From contig OY829543.1 of NCBI GenBank assembly GCA_963691705.1, positions 52,680,564-52,744,563 of the forward strand: a stretch of DNA of 64,000 bases, written 5' to 3'. Below are positions 36,400 through 50,059 of the stretch, one piece after another (the first letter of the stretch is position 1; every line of letters begins with the position of its first letter). The stretch is from Viola odorata. Its lineage: Eukaryota > Streptophyta > Magnoliopsida > Malpighiales > Violaceae. The notes under the pieces were generated by a model that worked only from the letters and a program-made list of their open reading frames with translations, did no database searches and had not been told where the DNA came from. Made by a program: the position numbers and the translations under genes.

Positions 36400-39270
36400 A
36401 ACTCGATTTAACTTAACAAAAGATAACTCTCTCGAATCGAATGCCGTGAATTTATAGGAAAAAGAATTTAATTAAATAAAACAGGAGAGGAGATTATTGT
36501 TGGTAAAGAATGGTAAACAAATCAATGATAAAATCACGAAAGAGATTTCCTCATCTTTTTTTCAGGTCATAGAGATTTTGTTGCCGAAAAAGGCATTAAT
36601 CTCTCATTCTTGTTTTTATTCTTTTTTGTCCATTTCATATTACCACATGTTTCTCTATTAGTAATTCTCTCCTGTGTCGATTGTCAATTTTTGTCCCACA
36701 AAAGACGAAACAAGAAATTGACTAACTTAGGTGTAAACATCCAATGCTTGCATTCTAATATAGGGCCTTTTTTTATTCAATTATTATTATGGATCGTCCA
36801 AAATACAAGTTTAAAATAAAATAAAGTTAAAACATAAAAATGCAACTACATTTGTAAAATTTAATATAAAGCTTTACATAAAATATATAGTAAAGTAATA
36901 TATAATATAGGAATAAGACTCGAAATAAGTAAGCAAATGAATAAATAAGCTTAAGCAACGATAGAATCCTCAATTCTCAAACAAATTAATCGAAAAATAA
37001 ATCAATTATAAAGAGAAAACAACAATAAGACCAAACCAATAACAATTCACTATATGAAAACCAATCGGTACATCCACTATAACACCCATAATCGCATATG
37101 TATTATCTCGATGACCAACAATATCTCCAATAATAACAATCAAATAATCGAATCAATCGAATCAGAGAAGGATAAGAGAATAGGTATCGAGAAAGTTACC
37201 ATTTATTACAACATTGTTCACCATAAAGAGCTCGAAGTAAGGAACAACCCATCAAACTTTCGCCAAAATCGAACCACTAATCACCCTCTAATGGTAGGCC
37301 TGAAACATGTTGTTACTTTCATTTCTCGCTCAACTTCAACCATGATCACGAAGCATAAAATTAACCATCATACCTCGATCTCCAGCATTGCTTCTTTTGT
37401 CTTGTCTTCAATCTTTCCTGGATGTAGAAGTTAATCTGGCCGCACCTATAGTAATTGATTGGATCACACCTCAATATCTCAATCAATGCGACACACAACG
37501 CGGATTGGGCGTTGCGCACCTCAACCTAGCTCGCACCCTGCTACTTCAATCTCCCTTTGTTCCTCCAATCCCATATCGCATCTATAAGTCCATATATATA
37601 TGACTTAGGTTGGGTTGAGGGATGCCATTAGCATAAGTATTGTGGGTATATGTATTATTATGATTCTTTGAAAAAAATTCAAAGGTTGTAAGTATATTAG
37701 TATTTTCGTTTATTGATCATTGGCTTCCTTCATTGTGGTTTAATTATATCATGATACCTTTTTATAGATAAGCATGATTGTTCCTCCATCAAGTTAAAGG
37801 AGGCGTATAATTCTTTGTTTGCGTCTGTATCCACTTCCACTCAACTTCGACTATGAGAAAGACTTAGGTTTATGGTTGATGGTGATTTGTCTAAACCCAG
37901 TGGTGAGGCATAACCTCATAATTGTGTTAAATTTATACACTAATATTTGTTTGGGATTCATTATAGATCAATGGACCTTTTTTCATTTATAGGTCATATA
38001 AAAAGTATAAGCACGGAGAGACTTGTATTTTTCTTCTTAATGCAACTTATGTATGAAGAAGTTGTGGTGTATTAGTGTTAATCCATCATTTAAATAGTTT
38101 TCGAAAGTATAGCTTTCGCAGGTTGTTGTTGACTTGGCCAAGTGAAGTTTTTGATACTTAGGGTCGAGTATCATGGTCTACTTCATGGGTTCAAAGATCA
38201 TACCATAAAATACTATGAACAATTTGACCACTTTTTTTTTCGCTTCTAAGAGGTCAATAAGTGGCTTAAATGACTTGTGTCAAATGGTAATTTAAAAATT
38301 ATGTTGTTTATGTTATGTTCGCAATCTATATTCAAATATTAACATATGGTTTGAGTTCACAAGGTTTGGCTAACAAGAAACTAAACAGTCTAAATTATTT
38401 TTAAAAAAATCACTCAATGTAGTGATTTCATTTGAGTATATAAAGGTGGGTAGTTTAATGATCAAAGTTGGGTAGTGTTTCTTTGTTTGTTCACTCAAAA
38501 TTTGTCTCGAAAAGTCAACTATATGAGTCAAATTCTTAAACCTTGAATGACACATGCCACATGTTACTCATTATAACTCTATTTTACCATGACTCTTATA
38601 TATATATTCATTCGTTTGCATTTGACATTATTGACATGATGATGATTATTTGTTAGTATGAACACCTCATTTTTTTTACCATTTTCAAATAGTAAATTTC
38701 TATTTTAGATAAAACTGTAGTTTCGACCTCGTATTAAACACCAATTTGAATTACTTTTTTATAATGATTAAACCTCGAGTATTAAAGTAAAAAATCTCAT
38801 AACCTTTTAGAATATTTTTTCACCTTAAAACTCAATTCTACGTGTATTTTCAATTCGATAATAATTAGGTCATATATGTTATTAATGTAAACAACAATGT
38901 AAATTTTCTAATTATATCATATTTATGTATCTTGTGGTAAGTAGGGCTCAAAATTAAACAAAGAAGTAGAGCTACAAATATTTATGGTGTGAAAAAAGAA
39001 AGAGATAAGAAATCTATGACGAAATAAAGGATTTGTTAGGTATGAAAATATAGATAAAAATAGAGAGAGAATGCCCATTGCATTAACTCACAAGTTCAGC
39101 TGTAAAACTAACTCACGCGCACATTTGACAGTTCACAGAATAATCCCAGGGGAACAGCCGTGTCATCGTATCACTAACACCAACTACTGTCCGAACAAGG
39201 GAAGAGGAGAAAAGGGAAAGAAAAAGAAAAGGAAAAGAAATCAGACGACTTGTTAAGCGGTGTGCGTCTG
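36400..39270. other. Intergenic DNA between response regulator and VAL
   Basis: About 2.9 kb shared by the promoters of two divergent genes. The longest ORFs (for example 37054-37434) are Asn/Ile/His-rich low-complexity translations without family resemblance. I see no terminal repeats or other structure I can name. Confidence 0.55.
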
Positions 39271-39285
39271 TCTTCAAGTGTCGTG

Positions 39286-39375
39286 TGCATGCATTCTAAT
39301 TTATTGATGCCCCTTCTCCTCTTCTTCTTCCTCTGCTTTCTCCCCTCTCCTCTTCTCTTCTTCTTCTTGCATGCA
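39286..39375 (+). promoter_or_regulatory. Two palindromic RY elements in the VAL leader/promoter
   Basis: TGCATGCA occurs at 39286-39293 and again at 39368-39375, each inside or beside the CT-rich leader that precedes the VAL coding exon. RY (TGCATG) is the site recognised by the B3 domain of VAL and LEC2/ABI3/FUS3 proteins. A further TGCATG lies in exon 1 (39714). Autoregulation is inferred only. Confidence 0.5.
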
Positions 39376-39698
39376 CTCTTCTTTACTTCTCTCTCTGTTT
39401 CTTGATTTGTTTATACATAAACAAACACATCCACCCAAAACAGTCTCACACCCAATACTTTGACTCTTCCCTAGCTCAACGTGTAGTGCATTAGTTCAAT
39501 GAAGGTAGAAACTTTTTCTTGTTTTTTCATTATTTTCCATTATTGGGTATTTGCATCTGTATTTATAATGTTGTGTGCATGGAGTGACGTGGTGATTACT
39601 GATTCTCGGTGTTGATTAGTCAAATGGGGTTTTAGGGATTTGATTTGATCTTGGTTTTGTTTTGTTTCTAAGGTCCGAAAGGTTTGATTTTTCAATCC

Positions 39699-42600
39699 AT
39701 GGGGTCCAAGATTTGCATGAATGCATCCTGTGGTGCCACCGCCACCCATGAATGGAAAAGAGGATGGCCTTTGCGATCTGGTGGATATGCTCATCTCTGC
39801 TACTCTTGCGGGTATTTCTTGTCCCCTTTTACCCCTCCTCTCCCTTCGAATTTCACTCCTTTACCTACTCTTTGCTTCTCAGTTCAAAAGGGCAGTTTGG
39901 GTATTGGGTTCTTCAATTTGGAACTTGACTTTTGATTTCTGTTATGGGTTACATTGTATTGTTTGGCAATGTAATCATGTGTTAAGATGCTTATAATTAG
40001 ATACCAACGATGATAATGCAGCACAGATTAGCTATTGTTACTATTTTTTTTAAAGATGACTACTTTTTGCTTTAATAACTTGTGGATGTATAGAAGAAGT
40101 TAAATTGGATTGAATTAAATGGCAATAGGAATGCATTTCTGTAATGGACTGTACCAGATCACTGTCTGCTACTGTAATTTCCACATTCTGTTTTGATTTA
40201 TTTTTCATAATTATCTTTCTTCTGATTTGAACTTACAACTTGCTGTATGATATTTGTAACGTGGAAAATGGAGTACTTCTCTTATTAGTTATGTGACGCA
40301 TCTGGCAGGACATACACGCCTGATGTAATGTGAAAGAGCTCTCGGTTACTTTGACATAGAATTGGATTTAACAAATCAACTCATCATACCTTTCCATATG
40401 TGTTTTACACACTTGTTTTCATGTTCAGCTCTTTGATTTTTAAGATTGATTTAGCCACAGAATTGTGACGTTAGGCATGCACTTGCACTTTTGAGGATTA
40501 GTAAATTAATTCAAGTTTGTTAACATTTTGAGTGTAAGTTACACACTCATTACGCTCGTTGACATTTATCTGATGCTTTGCCACAAACTTTTGTTTCTGA
40601 TTCATCTTTCCTTTTGTGATTGTATGTCTTGCACATTGGTATACAGCATATCCTGGTTAATCTTTAACAGTGTGGCTTATTTTTGCTTCAGATCTGCATT
40701 TGAGAATTCTGTTTACTGTGATACATTCCATTTAGGGGAATCTGGTTGGAGGGAATGCCGTATGTGCAGCAAGGTACTCTAGTTGCTGTTTACTCGCTCA
40801 AACCTCTCTTTTATTGAAACCTAGTGATGGTGATATTCTAAAAAAGAGAGGAACAAACTCTAATTCAAACTAATATGGCAGCGTCTCCACTGTGGATGCA
40901 TAGCATCAAAGTCTGTTTTTGAGCTCTTGGATTATGGAGGTGTTGGGTGTACTAGCTGTGTAAAGAGTTCTCAACTTCATTCGGTAAGATGGCTTTCTTC
41001 TGGAATTTCAAATGTTGATCACCCTACCCACAGTGCTGGTTTGCATGGGTTAAATAATTGCATTCAATTGTCAAGTATTATTTAATCTTTACATCATGTA
41101 AAATCATCCCCAGTTTAAGAGGCACATTATGCTATATATTTGATATAATATTAGAGTACATTACGAGAATACTGATGATTATTCTCTAAAAATGGGTTCA
41201 GATTGGTGGTTTTCTCGTACAAGTTTACTTTTTAGATGATCAAAATGTTAACAGAAACATACCCCCAAAGGGACGTTGGAAAAAGAATGAACTGAGTAGT
41301 TATTTTGACTACACTTCTCTAATTGTTTGCTAGTTTTGGCATCCCCTTCTGGATCCTTTTCTTCTTCTTCTTATTAGATGATGTCGCCATAATTACTCTG
41401 TGAATATAGGGCAAGTGAATATAGCAGGCATGTCAGGTCATTTGGTGTTAGACTTTGAGGATTATGGTACCTATGGTCATTTGTTGATTCATTTGTTTCT
41501 TTTTGCTCAATCAGGTCCAAAGTGATGAGCTTCCTAATGGATTTGGCTCATTGACAATAAATAATGCCTGTAAATTGGAATCTTCTGCTCGTCTTGAAAA
41601 TAGACTGGTTGGTGATGGCGGGAAACTTGCACAATTGAGCAGGCGCACTGAGACTAATGAACCATGTCAGTCGGAGGGCGATGATACAAATTCATGTTTT
41701 GGGCCATTCAGAGAAGACTTCATGCATGGAATTAGGGAAGCTGGGCCAGGCTTCTCAAATGTGACTCAACCACTTGTTGGATCTTCTAAGTTTACTAGAC
41801 CAGATAATATTAGATCTATGTTAGAAATGAGAGATATCCATGGATCACTTGCGCAGCCATCTTTGAGTATGACACTTGGTGGGCCATCGAGTAGTAGAAA
41901 TTTTGTGCCTTTTTCCAGCGGAGCTGTTGAAAGAAGGGAACTTGCCAATGCACCATCTTCTCTTCAGCAGGGACAGAAATCTCGCCCTATATTGCCAAAA
42001 CCATCAAAACCTGGGTTTGCAATGAGTTCAGAGACTAATAAAGTTGTGGTTTCTGAGATGCGCATTGCAAGACCACCTGGTGAGGGACGTGGGAAGAATC
42101 AATTGCTTCCTCGTTACTGGCCGAGGATTACTGACCAAGAGCTGCAGCAATTATCTGGCGAGTATCCTTTGTTTTAAAGTTTTAATTGTTAGATAAAGTT
42201 CTGCATCTGCTGTGTATCTTTTGTTTATCAAGTGATCCATGTATAAGTATTTTAACTTAACTATTTACAAGTTTGAATTCAACTATTGTGCCATTGTTTG
42301 AGAAGGTTCTCAGTGCCAGTGATGCTGGCCGAATCGGTCGTTTGGTTCTTCCAAAAGCATGTGCTGAAGTAAGTGCAAAACTGTATTGCTCATGTCTTCT
42401 TTGTGGTGTTTCTTCTGTCCTTTTTGCTTTGTATTTTCACAAACTGTAAAGCAACAATGCAGGCATATTTTCCTCCTATTTCTCAATCTGAGGGCCTTCC
42501 TTTAAGGATTCAAGATGTCAAGGGGCGAGAATGGACATTCCAGTTCAGGTTTTGGCCTAATAACAATAGCAGAATGTATGTATTGGAGGGTGTAACCCCT

Positions 42601-45600
42601 TGCATACAATCTATGCAGTTACAGGCAGGCGATACAAGTATGTTTGATCCTATTCTGGCTTAAAATTTCATGCTGATATCCAAATCCCCAAGATGTAGAT
42701 TACATTTTCTATTGTAAATGTGAATTAGTAATACTTTAATACTAATGGCTGATGATTTTTATTAAATACTGATATTAATACCTCAATGCTCATGACATGT
42801 TACTGTATTTTGATTGTGTTTTTTATACCGGAGGTGGTTCACACAAAAACTCTTAAATCACTAAAATGCCTGGTAAACTGTTGAGGTTAGTGGAATCATA
42901 TTGAGATCATTTCTTCCTTTAAGATGAGAGGGATGGTTGAGTCTTCTCACCTACATGAACCTCCGTGATTCTTAATTTTCAGTGCTTTGAGCGCATGGTT
43001 TTGATACTGAATTTGATTATACAATTTTGACATAAATGGAATCATATTGTACCTTTTCTAATATCATTAAAGGAATAATTTTAAGTCTTCTCACCGGCAT
43101 CAATCACCCTGAATTAACATATTACTGTATTTCGAGAGCATGGGCTTGATACTGAGCTAGTATACACAAATTCATAAAGCACTAAGATGGCTAGTATAAT
43201 TTTAAATCAGCAGAATCTTATCATAACTTTTTCTTTTATCATGCAATGGGCGGGTTTTAAGTTTTCTTAGTGACATCAGTTCCCATTAGGTTGCTGTGTT
43301 TTGAATGCTTGGCTTTGATACGAAACTGGTTTACTCGGGAACTCATATGGCACTTAAATTCCCATTAGGTCCTCTGTAGTCGTCTTGCGTTGAGTTTTCT
43401 CCTCTAGTGAAGTAATATTCTTTGATGCTCTTCTTTCTTACTCGAATTATCTTGTTAATATTGCAGTAACATTTAGCCGGATAGATCCTGGAGGTAAACT
43501 TGTTGTAGGGTTTCGCAAGGCTACAAACAACTCTTTAGATACACCGGTTAGCCCCATTCCCACTGCATCTTTTATTTCTCTCTCAAGGCCCTCCCTCTCA
43601 ATTTCTCTTTTTCTTTCCAATGGGTTGGCAAAGTCATCTGTTAATTATAAACTATTCTTGAATGAACAGGATGCTGAAGCATCTATATTTCCTAATGGTT
43701 CCACTTCTGGGGAAACTTCTTTTTCTGGTACTGTGGAGACTCTTTGCAGTAAGTTCTTTCTCTAGTATTTTCTACAATATTAAAGGCAGAAGGTATCCTG
43801 ACAAAGATGCTCTCTGAATACTTTACTGTAGCTGATGGGGATGTTGGCTGGAACAAGAGTGAGAGCCCTGGGGCCAGGATAAATGGGGATTTGCGGTCAG
43901 CTGTGACTACAGAGAAGAAGAGGACACGAAATATTGGACCTAAAAGTAAGAGGTTACTCATGCATAGCGAAGATGCTATGGAGCTGAGACTTACATGGGA
44001 AGAAGCACAGGACTTGCTTCGTCCACCCCCAAGTGCGATGCCAAGCATAGTAACCATCGAAGACCATGAAATTGAAGAATATGATGTAAGTTTTCCAGTT
44101 CCAAAGGATTCAATGCAAAATTTGAATTAAAATGTGTTTAAGCTGTGTATTTATCAAGATTATTCATGTATTTTAGGAACCTCCTGTCTTTGGGAAGAAG
44201 ACCATATTTACTGTTCGACCATCAGGGTAAGGATTTTATCTACATGTTTTATTACTTTCTGTAGGCACAAACAACAAAACTAAAAAGTTTGCACTTGAAA
44301 AATTAAAAATAAAACCTTCAAAGTATATACACCTTTTGTTTCTTAGAGGATTTGTTCAGATTGTGTTTGTTTGTGGACAACGGACGAGACTTAATGAAAG
44401 GCAAACAGGGAAATTTTGTGAAATTATGCTGTGCTATGTTGTTTGTTTTTTGCCATCATCTCCTTGGGGTGTTCAAAATTTCAAATGGCAAAGCCAAATT
44501 ACAGGGCAAGCCCTTGGTATTAACGATAGTTGAGGCCTTACTGCATTTTTATTTCCTACTCTTTTCTACCCTCAATCTAGGAAAAGATATTTCTAGTGGC
44601 TTCTTCGTGTGTTGTTCTGAATGTATCATTTTCACAGTTTATTCTTCTTTTCGGTGCCATATTCTCTTGTGTTTCTTCCCTCCTCATATAACTGTCATCA
44701 TTTGTGACAGCCGTAACTATGGCTATTTCTCTGGTTAGAGGAATTCCTTAAATCATTAGTTTGCATCTTGATGTGCATGGATAAGTGCATTAGTAAGTGC
44801 TTAATTTTGGTCATTTCCGTGCTGAGTTGTTGAGTATTTTGCCAGGGGGCGAGAGCAATGGGCTCAATGTGATGATTGCTCAAAGTGGAGAAAATTGCCC
44901 TTGGATGCTCTTCTCCCTCCTAAGTGGACGTGTTTGGACAATGTTTGGGATTCTAGCAGGTTCTACTCGCTTTACCATTAGTAGCTTTCATTACTTTTTG
45001 TTGTTTGATGTTTCATGTAATTCATATTCTGGCAGGTGTACATGTGCTGCATCCCAGGAGATGAGTCTAAAAGACCTGGATAATCTTCTTAGGTTGAGCA
45101 AAGGTAAAGCTTAATATATATAATCTAGAATCTTAAGCTTGTGCTTTAATCGTAGCAATGGCCTTAGTTTCTCAACTTTTGCGTAGCTGTATGTTTCTAC
45201 ACATTTACCAATATGTTAGATGAAAGATTAGTTGTTCTTATTCCTGTGTTTATGAGAACGGAAAAAACTAGGATAGGGATGCTAACACCTTTATACTTGT
45301 TAACTCTGTTATACTGTCATGCAGTCAATTATTATTTTTATAGGAATGTAACTGGAACAGGGTTGATTTTTTTTTCTTAAAAGATTTCCTCTCTAAATGA
45401 ACAATCTTTGTTTCAAGTGATCTGTTATTTCTCTCCCATCTCCTTGATTGTAAATTCTCTCTTTACTTCTGTCCAGATTTTAAGAGGCAAAAGATCATGG
45501 AAAGCCTCAAGCCACTCGATGAAATTGAACCTACAGGCTTAGATGCTCTGGCTAGTGCTGCCGTTTTAGGAGAAAGTATAGGTGACTTGGGTGAGACATC

Positions 45601-46189
45601 AGTTGGAGCCACCACTAAGCATCCTCGGCATCGCGCTGGTTGCAGCTGCATTGTGTGCATTCAACCGCCAAGTGGTAAGGGAAAGCACAAGCCGACGTGC
45701 ACATGCAATGTATGCCTGACTGTAAAGCGCCGGTTTAAAACCCTCATGCTACGGAAGAAGAAGCGTCAGTCAGAACGTGAAGCAGAAACGGCACAAAAAG
45801 AGATCAATGACCGCAAGGAACGGATTGTTGAAGATTCCAGAAAGGGAAAGGATGAATATGAAATGAATGGCACGCTGGGTCATGAAACACTGCACATAAA
45901 TAATCCTGGGAATGAAGGCAGCCAGAGCAGGAACCAACCAGTGTCTGAAATTAGTACTGGGCAAATAGACCTGAATGCTGATCCAAATCGTGACGATGGA
46001 CATCTAGGTGCACCGGAATTAAGTAGGATGAACCTAGCTGATGCGCCCAACCTACCATTTGATAGCTACGCTAAGCAAAGTGGTATTCCAAACTTGATGT
46101 GTGAACAGGCTAGCCTGAATCTCAGACGCTTGTCTGATGAAGCATTTCTTGCCTCCGTGGGTTGGGATCATGAGAGTAGACGTGATTGA
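39699..46189 (+). CDS. VAL1: VAL/HSI2-type B3-domain transcriptional repressor
   Basis: Thirteen exons keep phase and give 871 residues: 39699-39811, 40692-40773, 40882-40983, 41515-42161, 42272-42368, 42463-42637, 43467-43546, 43670-43748, 43790-44085, 44177-44226, 44846-44959, 45036-45103, 45477-46189. VAL proteins bind RY sites and recruit Polycomb and histone deacetylase to silence seed-maturation genes and FLC. Domains in order: N-terminal PHD-like Cys region ([37 protein letters not shown]; 1-100), B3 domain ([20 protein letters not shown] to [10 protein letters not shown]; about 320-425), CW zinc finger ([20 protein letters not shown]; from about 577), a Cys cluster ([27 protein letters not shown]) and an EAR-type motif DLNAD at 799. 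Arabidopsis VAL1 and VAL2 are shorter (about 780-790). VAL1 rather than VAL2 is suggested only by the C4H neighbourhood. Confidence 0.95.
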
Positions 46190-46199
46190 AGATTCTGTG

Positions 46200-47150
46200 C
46201 GTTCTGTTCGGACCGAAATGGCGTTTCCTGAAAGTTTTTTTCTTGTTGCAGATTTCTCCATTTTCTACAGCCACCAAGGATATCCAGTTTTGTTGCCTGT
46301 TTTATTTGCCATTTCGTTGTATTTTACACCAATTGGTACTGTTAGAGGTCCAACTTTTGAGGATGAGTTTTCCTTTTGCACCAATAGAATAGTAGAATTT
46401 AAATTAGTAAATGTAATAATAAACATTGCAATGCTAACGATTTGAATTTAAGTTACTACTTGTAAATTAACATATTTTTAAAATATAGTATTTAAAGCTT
46501 GTAAATTTATGTAATCTGTCTAATTAACTCTCTGGATTATTGATTTTCTTAAGATCTCTTTTTCCCACCACCAATACAAATACTATTATCTGTTCAGGCT
46601 GGGCTGGGCCTGACTCGTGTGGGCTTGTGAGCTATCGCGCTGCCTGCGGGCTTAACTTTTATAGTAAAAATTATATTATCCAATAATTATTTTTCGTTTT
46701 TTCTTAGAAAATAAATGAAGATTAAATTCATGATTTGTATTTTCTTCTTAGCACATTCTTTTTTTGTCAACTACAGATTCATTTCCTACTTCTATTTTTT
46801 CATGATTCGGTGCCTAATATTAAACTAACAAATCCTTCAAATTAGCAAGTTTTTTAAATTAAGAATAACTCCTTGTAAATATGGCAACAAATAACTCTTC
46901 AGTCAAATAATTAATATCAAGAATAATGCAAGCTAACACAAGAATTTATTAAAGCCTAATTAATACAAGCATTGTTAATAACAATATTAATGAATATATT
47001 TAACGAATTAAGAAAAGAAAATAAATAATTAACATAAGTCACAATCTGAAATAATAAGAAAAAAATATTAATGGGAATTAGTCTTTAGTCTTTGAGGAAT
47101 GCTTTTTTTTAATAAATTATTATTATTATTTTATTTTTGGAAAAAGCAGC
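46200..47150. other. VAL 3'UTR and convergent intergenic space
   Basis: The VAL 3'UTR occupies roughly the first 250 bp (AATAATAAA near 46415). The rest is AT-rich without recognisable genes. It separates VAL from the oppositely oriented zinc-finger gene. Confidence 0.5.
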
Positions 47151-47152
47151 TT

Positions 47153-49056
47153 TTATAGTGGGAGGTGGTGATGATTAGGAGAATAAGAAGAGAAGGGAGA
47201 ATTGCTAACAAAGGATTGCGAACTAGTGGCTTGATGGGCCCTTATTGGGCTTTTTGAAGTCATTGACATGATGTTGCTGTGTGAGAATGCACTTTCCCCA
47301 CTCCGTCTGGGCCCGTTCTCGGCCCATTTCAGCTCTGCCTGCTTCACGCTAGTTGGGTACCTTGACCAACACCCCACTTGCCCTGCTCTTTGTATGTACC
47401 TACACATACTTGTAAATGTTATATAAATCAATTTAGGTAAAAAAAATTTTTTTAAGGTCACATTACTGGCTTTTGAGTCTTAGTGACAAAGAACAAACAT
47501 ACCACATCAGCTATGTTTATAATTAAATTAGGTAAATAAATATATAAAAGTTCACGTTTTATTTAGATCTCGATGCTTTTTACCTTCTTTTTTTATATAT
47601 AAATAAAAAATAAAGTCAAAGTATTTAAACTATTACATTATGCAAGAACGAAGTATCTAAAATATCTCTCGAGCGGAGTAGGTGAACGTTGGAAGGCCTC
47701 GATACTTTAAATTTGAGGAAAGAAGAAAATTATTAATATTGGGAGACTTAACTCCAAGGGCGATTTTTTTTTTATATATATTTATCCCTAATACTTTTAA
47801 GCCGGCAATTTTTTTTTTTTAATTTGAAAGAAATTAGGCCGGCAAATTAAGGAAAGCTCACTCTCACTTCTTCCCACTATTAATGTCCATTAGCTAGGTG
47901 ACATTATTAAACTATATAGTATATCAATCCTGACCTAAGGTTTTCCTCCAAAAAATGTATATTATTATTATATTATCATTGGATGGTTAAAGAATAATTT
48001 ACCTTTGGCTGAATCTTTTTCCTAAGCATTGGATGCACTTTCTTCCTTCTACCATCTCCCCCATTCCCATGATCACGCAATCCCTGCAATACGTCCTTCC
48101 GCAAACCTGTTTCCCACCGCAACTTTATCAGACGACACGTCGTCGTCGTCGTGGTCGTAACTTTCTAATTAATTAACTAATGAATTCAATGTAGGATTTG
48201 TGAGTAAAGTTAAGGGAATTACTATGTACAAATATTACTTCAATTTTCCCCGACTATGTTTGTCAGTAAGGAATAAAATGATCTTAACAAACTTAATTAC
48301 TTAATTATAATTCATTTCTAATTAATTATTGATCAAAATATATATTATGATTGATGTTAGTGATCCGATTTATCCATCTTTAAAGTAAACAACGTTAATC
48401 TAATCATCTTGTGCATGGAAAAATTAAGTTCTATAAACATATCTTACATTTTTATGGACTAACTAGGTACGAACATAACTAATATCGGTGTATATAATAA
48501 GTTTTATCAATAATAAAAAAAAAAGGAAAGAAAAAGAAGTTTGACATGATAGTACCAAGCATCGATGGCGGAAAATGTAGACGTAAGAAGAGCAAATGGT
48601 GCAAATATTGGAGTGGGGGATGCCTGGTCGGCGAGATCTTCCACCACCTCCTCCTCCTCCTCTATGATGATCAGGATTCACAGTTGAAGCCATGCTCGTC
48701 ATGCTCATATCATGATCCTGATGATGATCAACATGGTGGCCGCTATGGTGGTTGTCGTGGTGGTGGTGGTGATGATGCCAGACACCATGTGAGCTGGTAT
48801 CCTCATGGCGGAGATGTTGGTGGTTGTGATAGGCAGCTTCCAGGCCTCGACTGAAATCGAGGCTTGGTAACTTGGCGAGAGGGTGTGTTTCTTGAATTGC
48901 AGCTGCAGGTACTTCTTTTTTCTTTTGATCTAATTGTTTTACGACTGCCATGTCCTGAAAAGTGAGGTTCACTGATTCATCTGGAATCCCTAAATACATC
49001 TCCTCAAGCTCCATTTTTGCCTTTGTCAATGCTTTCATGTCCCTCGGCAATGGCAT
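47153..49056 (-). CDS. FYVE/RING-like zinc-finger protein with His-rich tract, function unknown
   Basis: Three minus-strand exons, 48556-49056, 48003-48106 and 47153-47399, join in phase to 283 residues. The N-terminus MPLPRDMKALTKAKMELEEM plus GIPDESVNLTFQDM is a conserved-looking leader. A histidine tract follows (HHHHHHH, HHSGHHVDHHQDH; about 105-130) with a Gly run. Then comes an eight-Cys module: C152-x2-C155-x10-C166-x2-C169-x4-C174-x2-C177-x13-C191-x2-C194, ending CLGKRFSQRYIQRAG. Four CxxC pairs suggest two cross-braced zinc ions as in FYVE/RING folds, and the block resembles the Cys-rich segment of plant proteins annotated as XLG-like or unknown. The C-terminal third is Ser-rich. An upstream in-frame Met (49119) exists, but the MPLPRD start looks conserved. 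Its partner and role are not known to me. Confidence 0.85.
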
Positions 49057-49139
49057 ATTGATCACTAGATAGCTAGTAATTAAACAAAAGCTCTCCTCTC
49101 TCCCTGTTAAACACAACAAGAACTTATCGGCCGGGGTAA

Positions 49140-49815
49140 TTTCTTTGTGCTTTCTCCAGCTATGTATATGTAGTCAATGGCCAAATGCTCTAACTACATT
49201 CTATATTTTATATAAAAGAAACCCCTAATTCTTAGGCCGGACATTCACCCTATGCACGCGGTTTTACAATTAAGATTAGGTAAAATCTTTGTATTGGTCC
49301 TTGTATTTTTCCTAGATTTACAATTTAGCTCTTCTATATATATAAAATATTACTCTCTGTTTTATAAAATATGACGTTTTAATGTTTTGTACAGGGACTA
49401 AGGAAGTGAATTTTGGATTTTTATAATCTATAATACCCCTCTAAGGTAAAGATATTTGTAAAGAGAGAAATTAATTATAAGAGTATTAATTAGGGACATG
49501 TTAGTAAAGTTAATAATTTTTTTTTGTCTAAATTAGAGTTAAACGATGTTTAATTTAAAAATGAAGAAAGAATGTCCATTTAATTTGTTTTCTTTTATCA
49601 ATATATTAGTTGTGGTTAAGTAGTAAAAGACTTATCTATTCTTAATTAAAGTTTCGAATTTGAGTTTTTAGAATGAAAAAAACTATGTTGGAAGAACCAT
49701 CATCCTTTAAAACCCTGACATAATTCAAATGAAATTAGTTTCAATTACGAGAATATCGGATAAAAAAAACTTATTAGGCTCTCTTCTTTTCTTACTAACT
49801 TGGCCTATTGTAATG
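49140..49815. other. Promoter-side flank of the zinc-finger gene
   Basis: AT-rich DNA upstream of the minus-strand gene, with no reading frame or clear repeat beyond short AT tracts. Confidence 0.45.
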
Positions 49816-50059
49816 TAGTGCCCCTTTGGCACACAGGTTCTACTCCAAGAAGCTCTAGACCAAACCCAAAAGAAGGTATGGTGTTTGGTGACTCCCTCCT
49901 TTTCAACTAAATCACTTCTTGAAAACCTTAGAAAATCTAGGTTTTGAAGAAGCTTGGAATTGTTCCTTTCTCAAAAGCCAGCTTCCTGAAAAACACGGGA
50001 AGGAGGACCAAAACTTAAATGGACAAAATTGTTTACTCAAATTCTTCATATTTACAACA

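Noticed and set aside
37054..37434. 126-codon + strand ORF
   Set aside because: Asn/Ile/His-rich with no conserved motif and no splice partners; likely chance in AT-rich DNA.
48700..48800. Run of seven His codons as an engineered tag
   Set aside because: It is embedded in a natural His/Asp-rich stretch of a spliced plant gene; there are no vector features.
48546..48854. 102-codon + strand Asp/Gly/His-rich ORF
   Set aside because: Antisense to the His/Gly-rich tract of the minus-strand zinc-finger gene.
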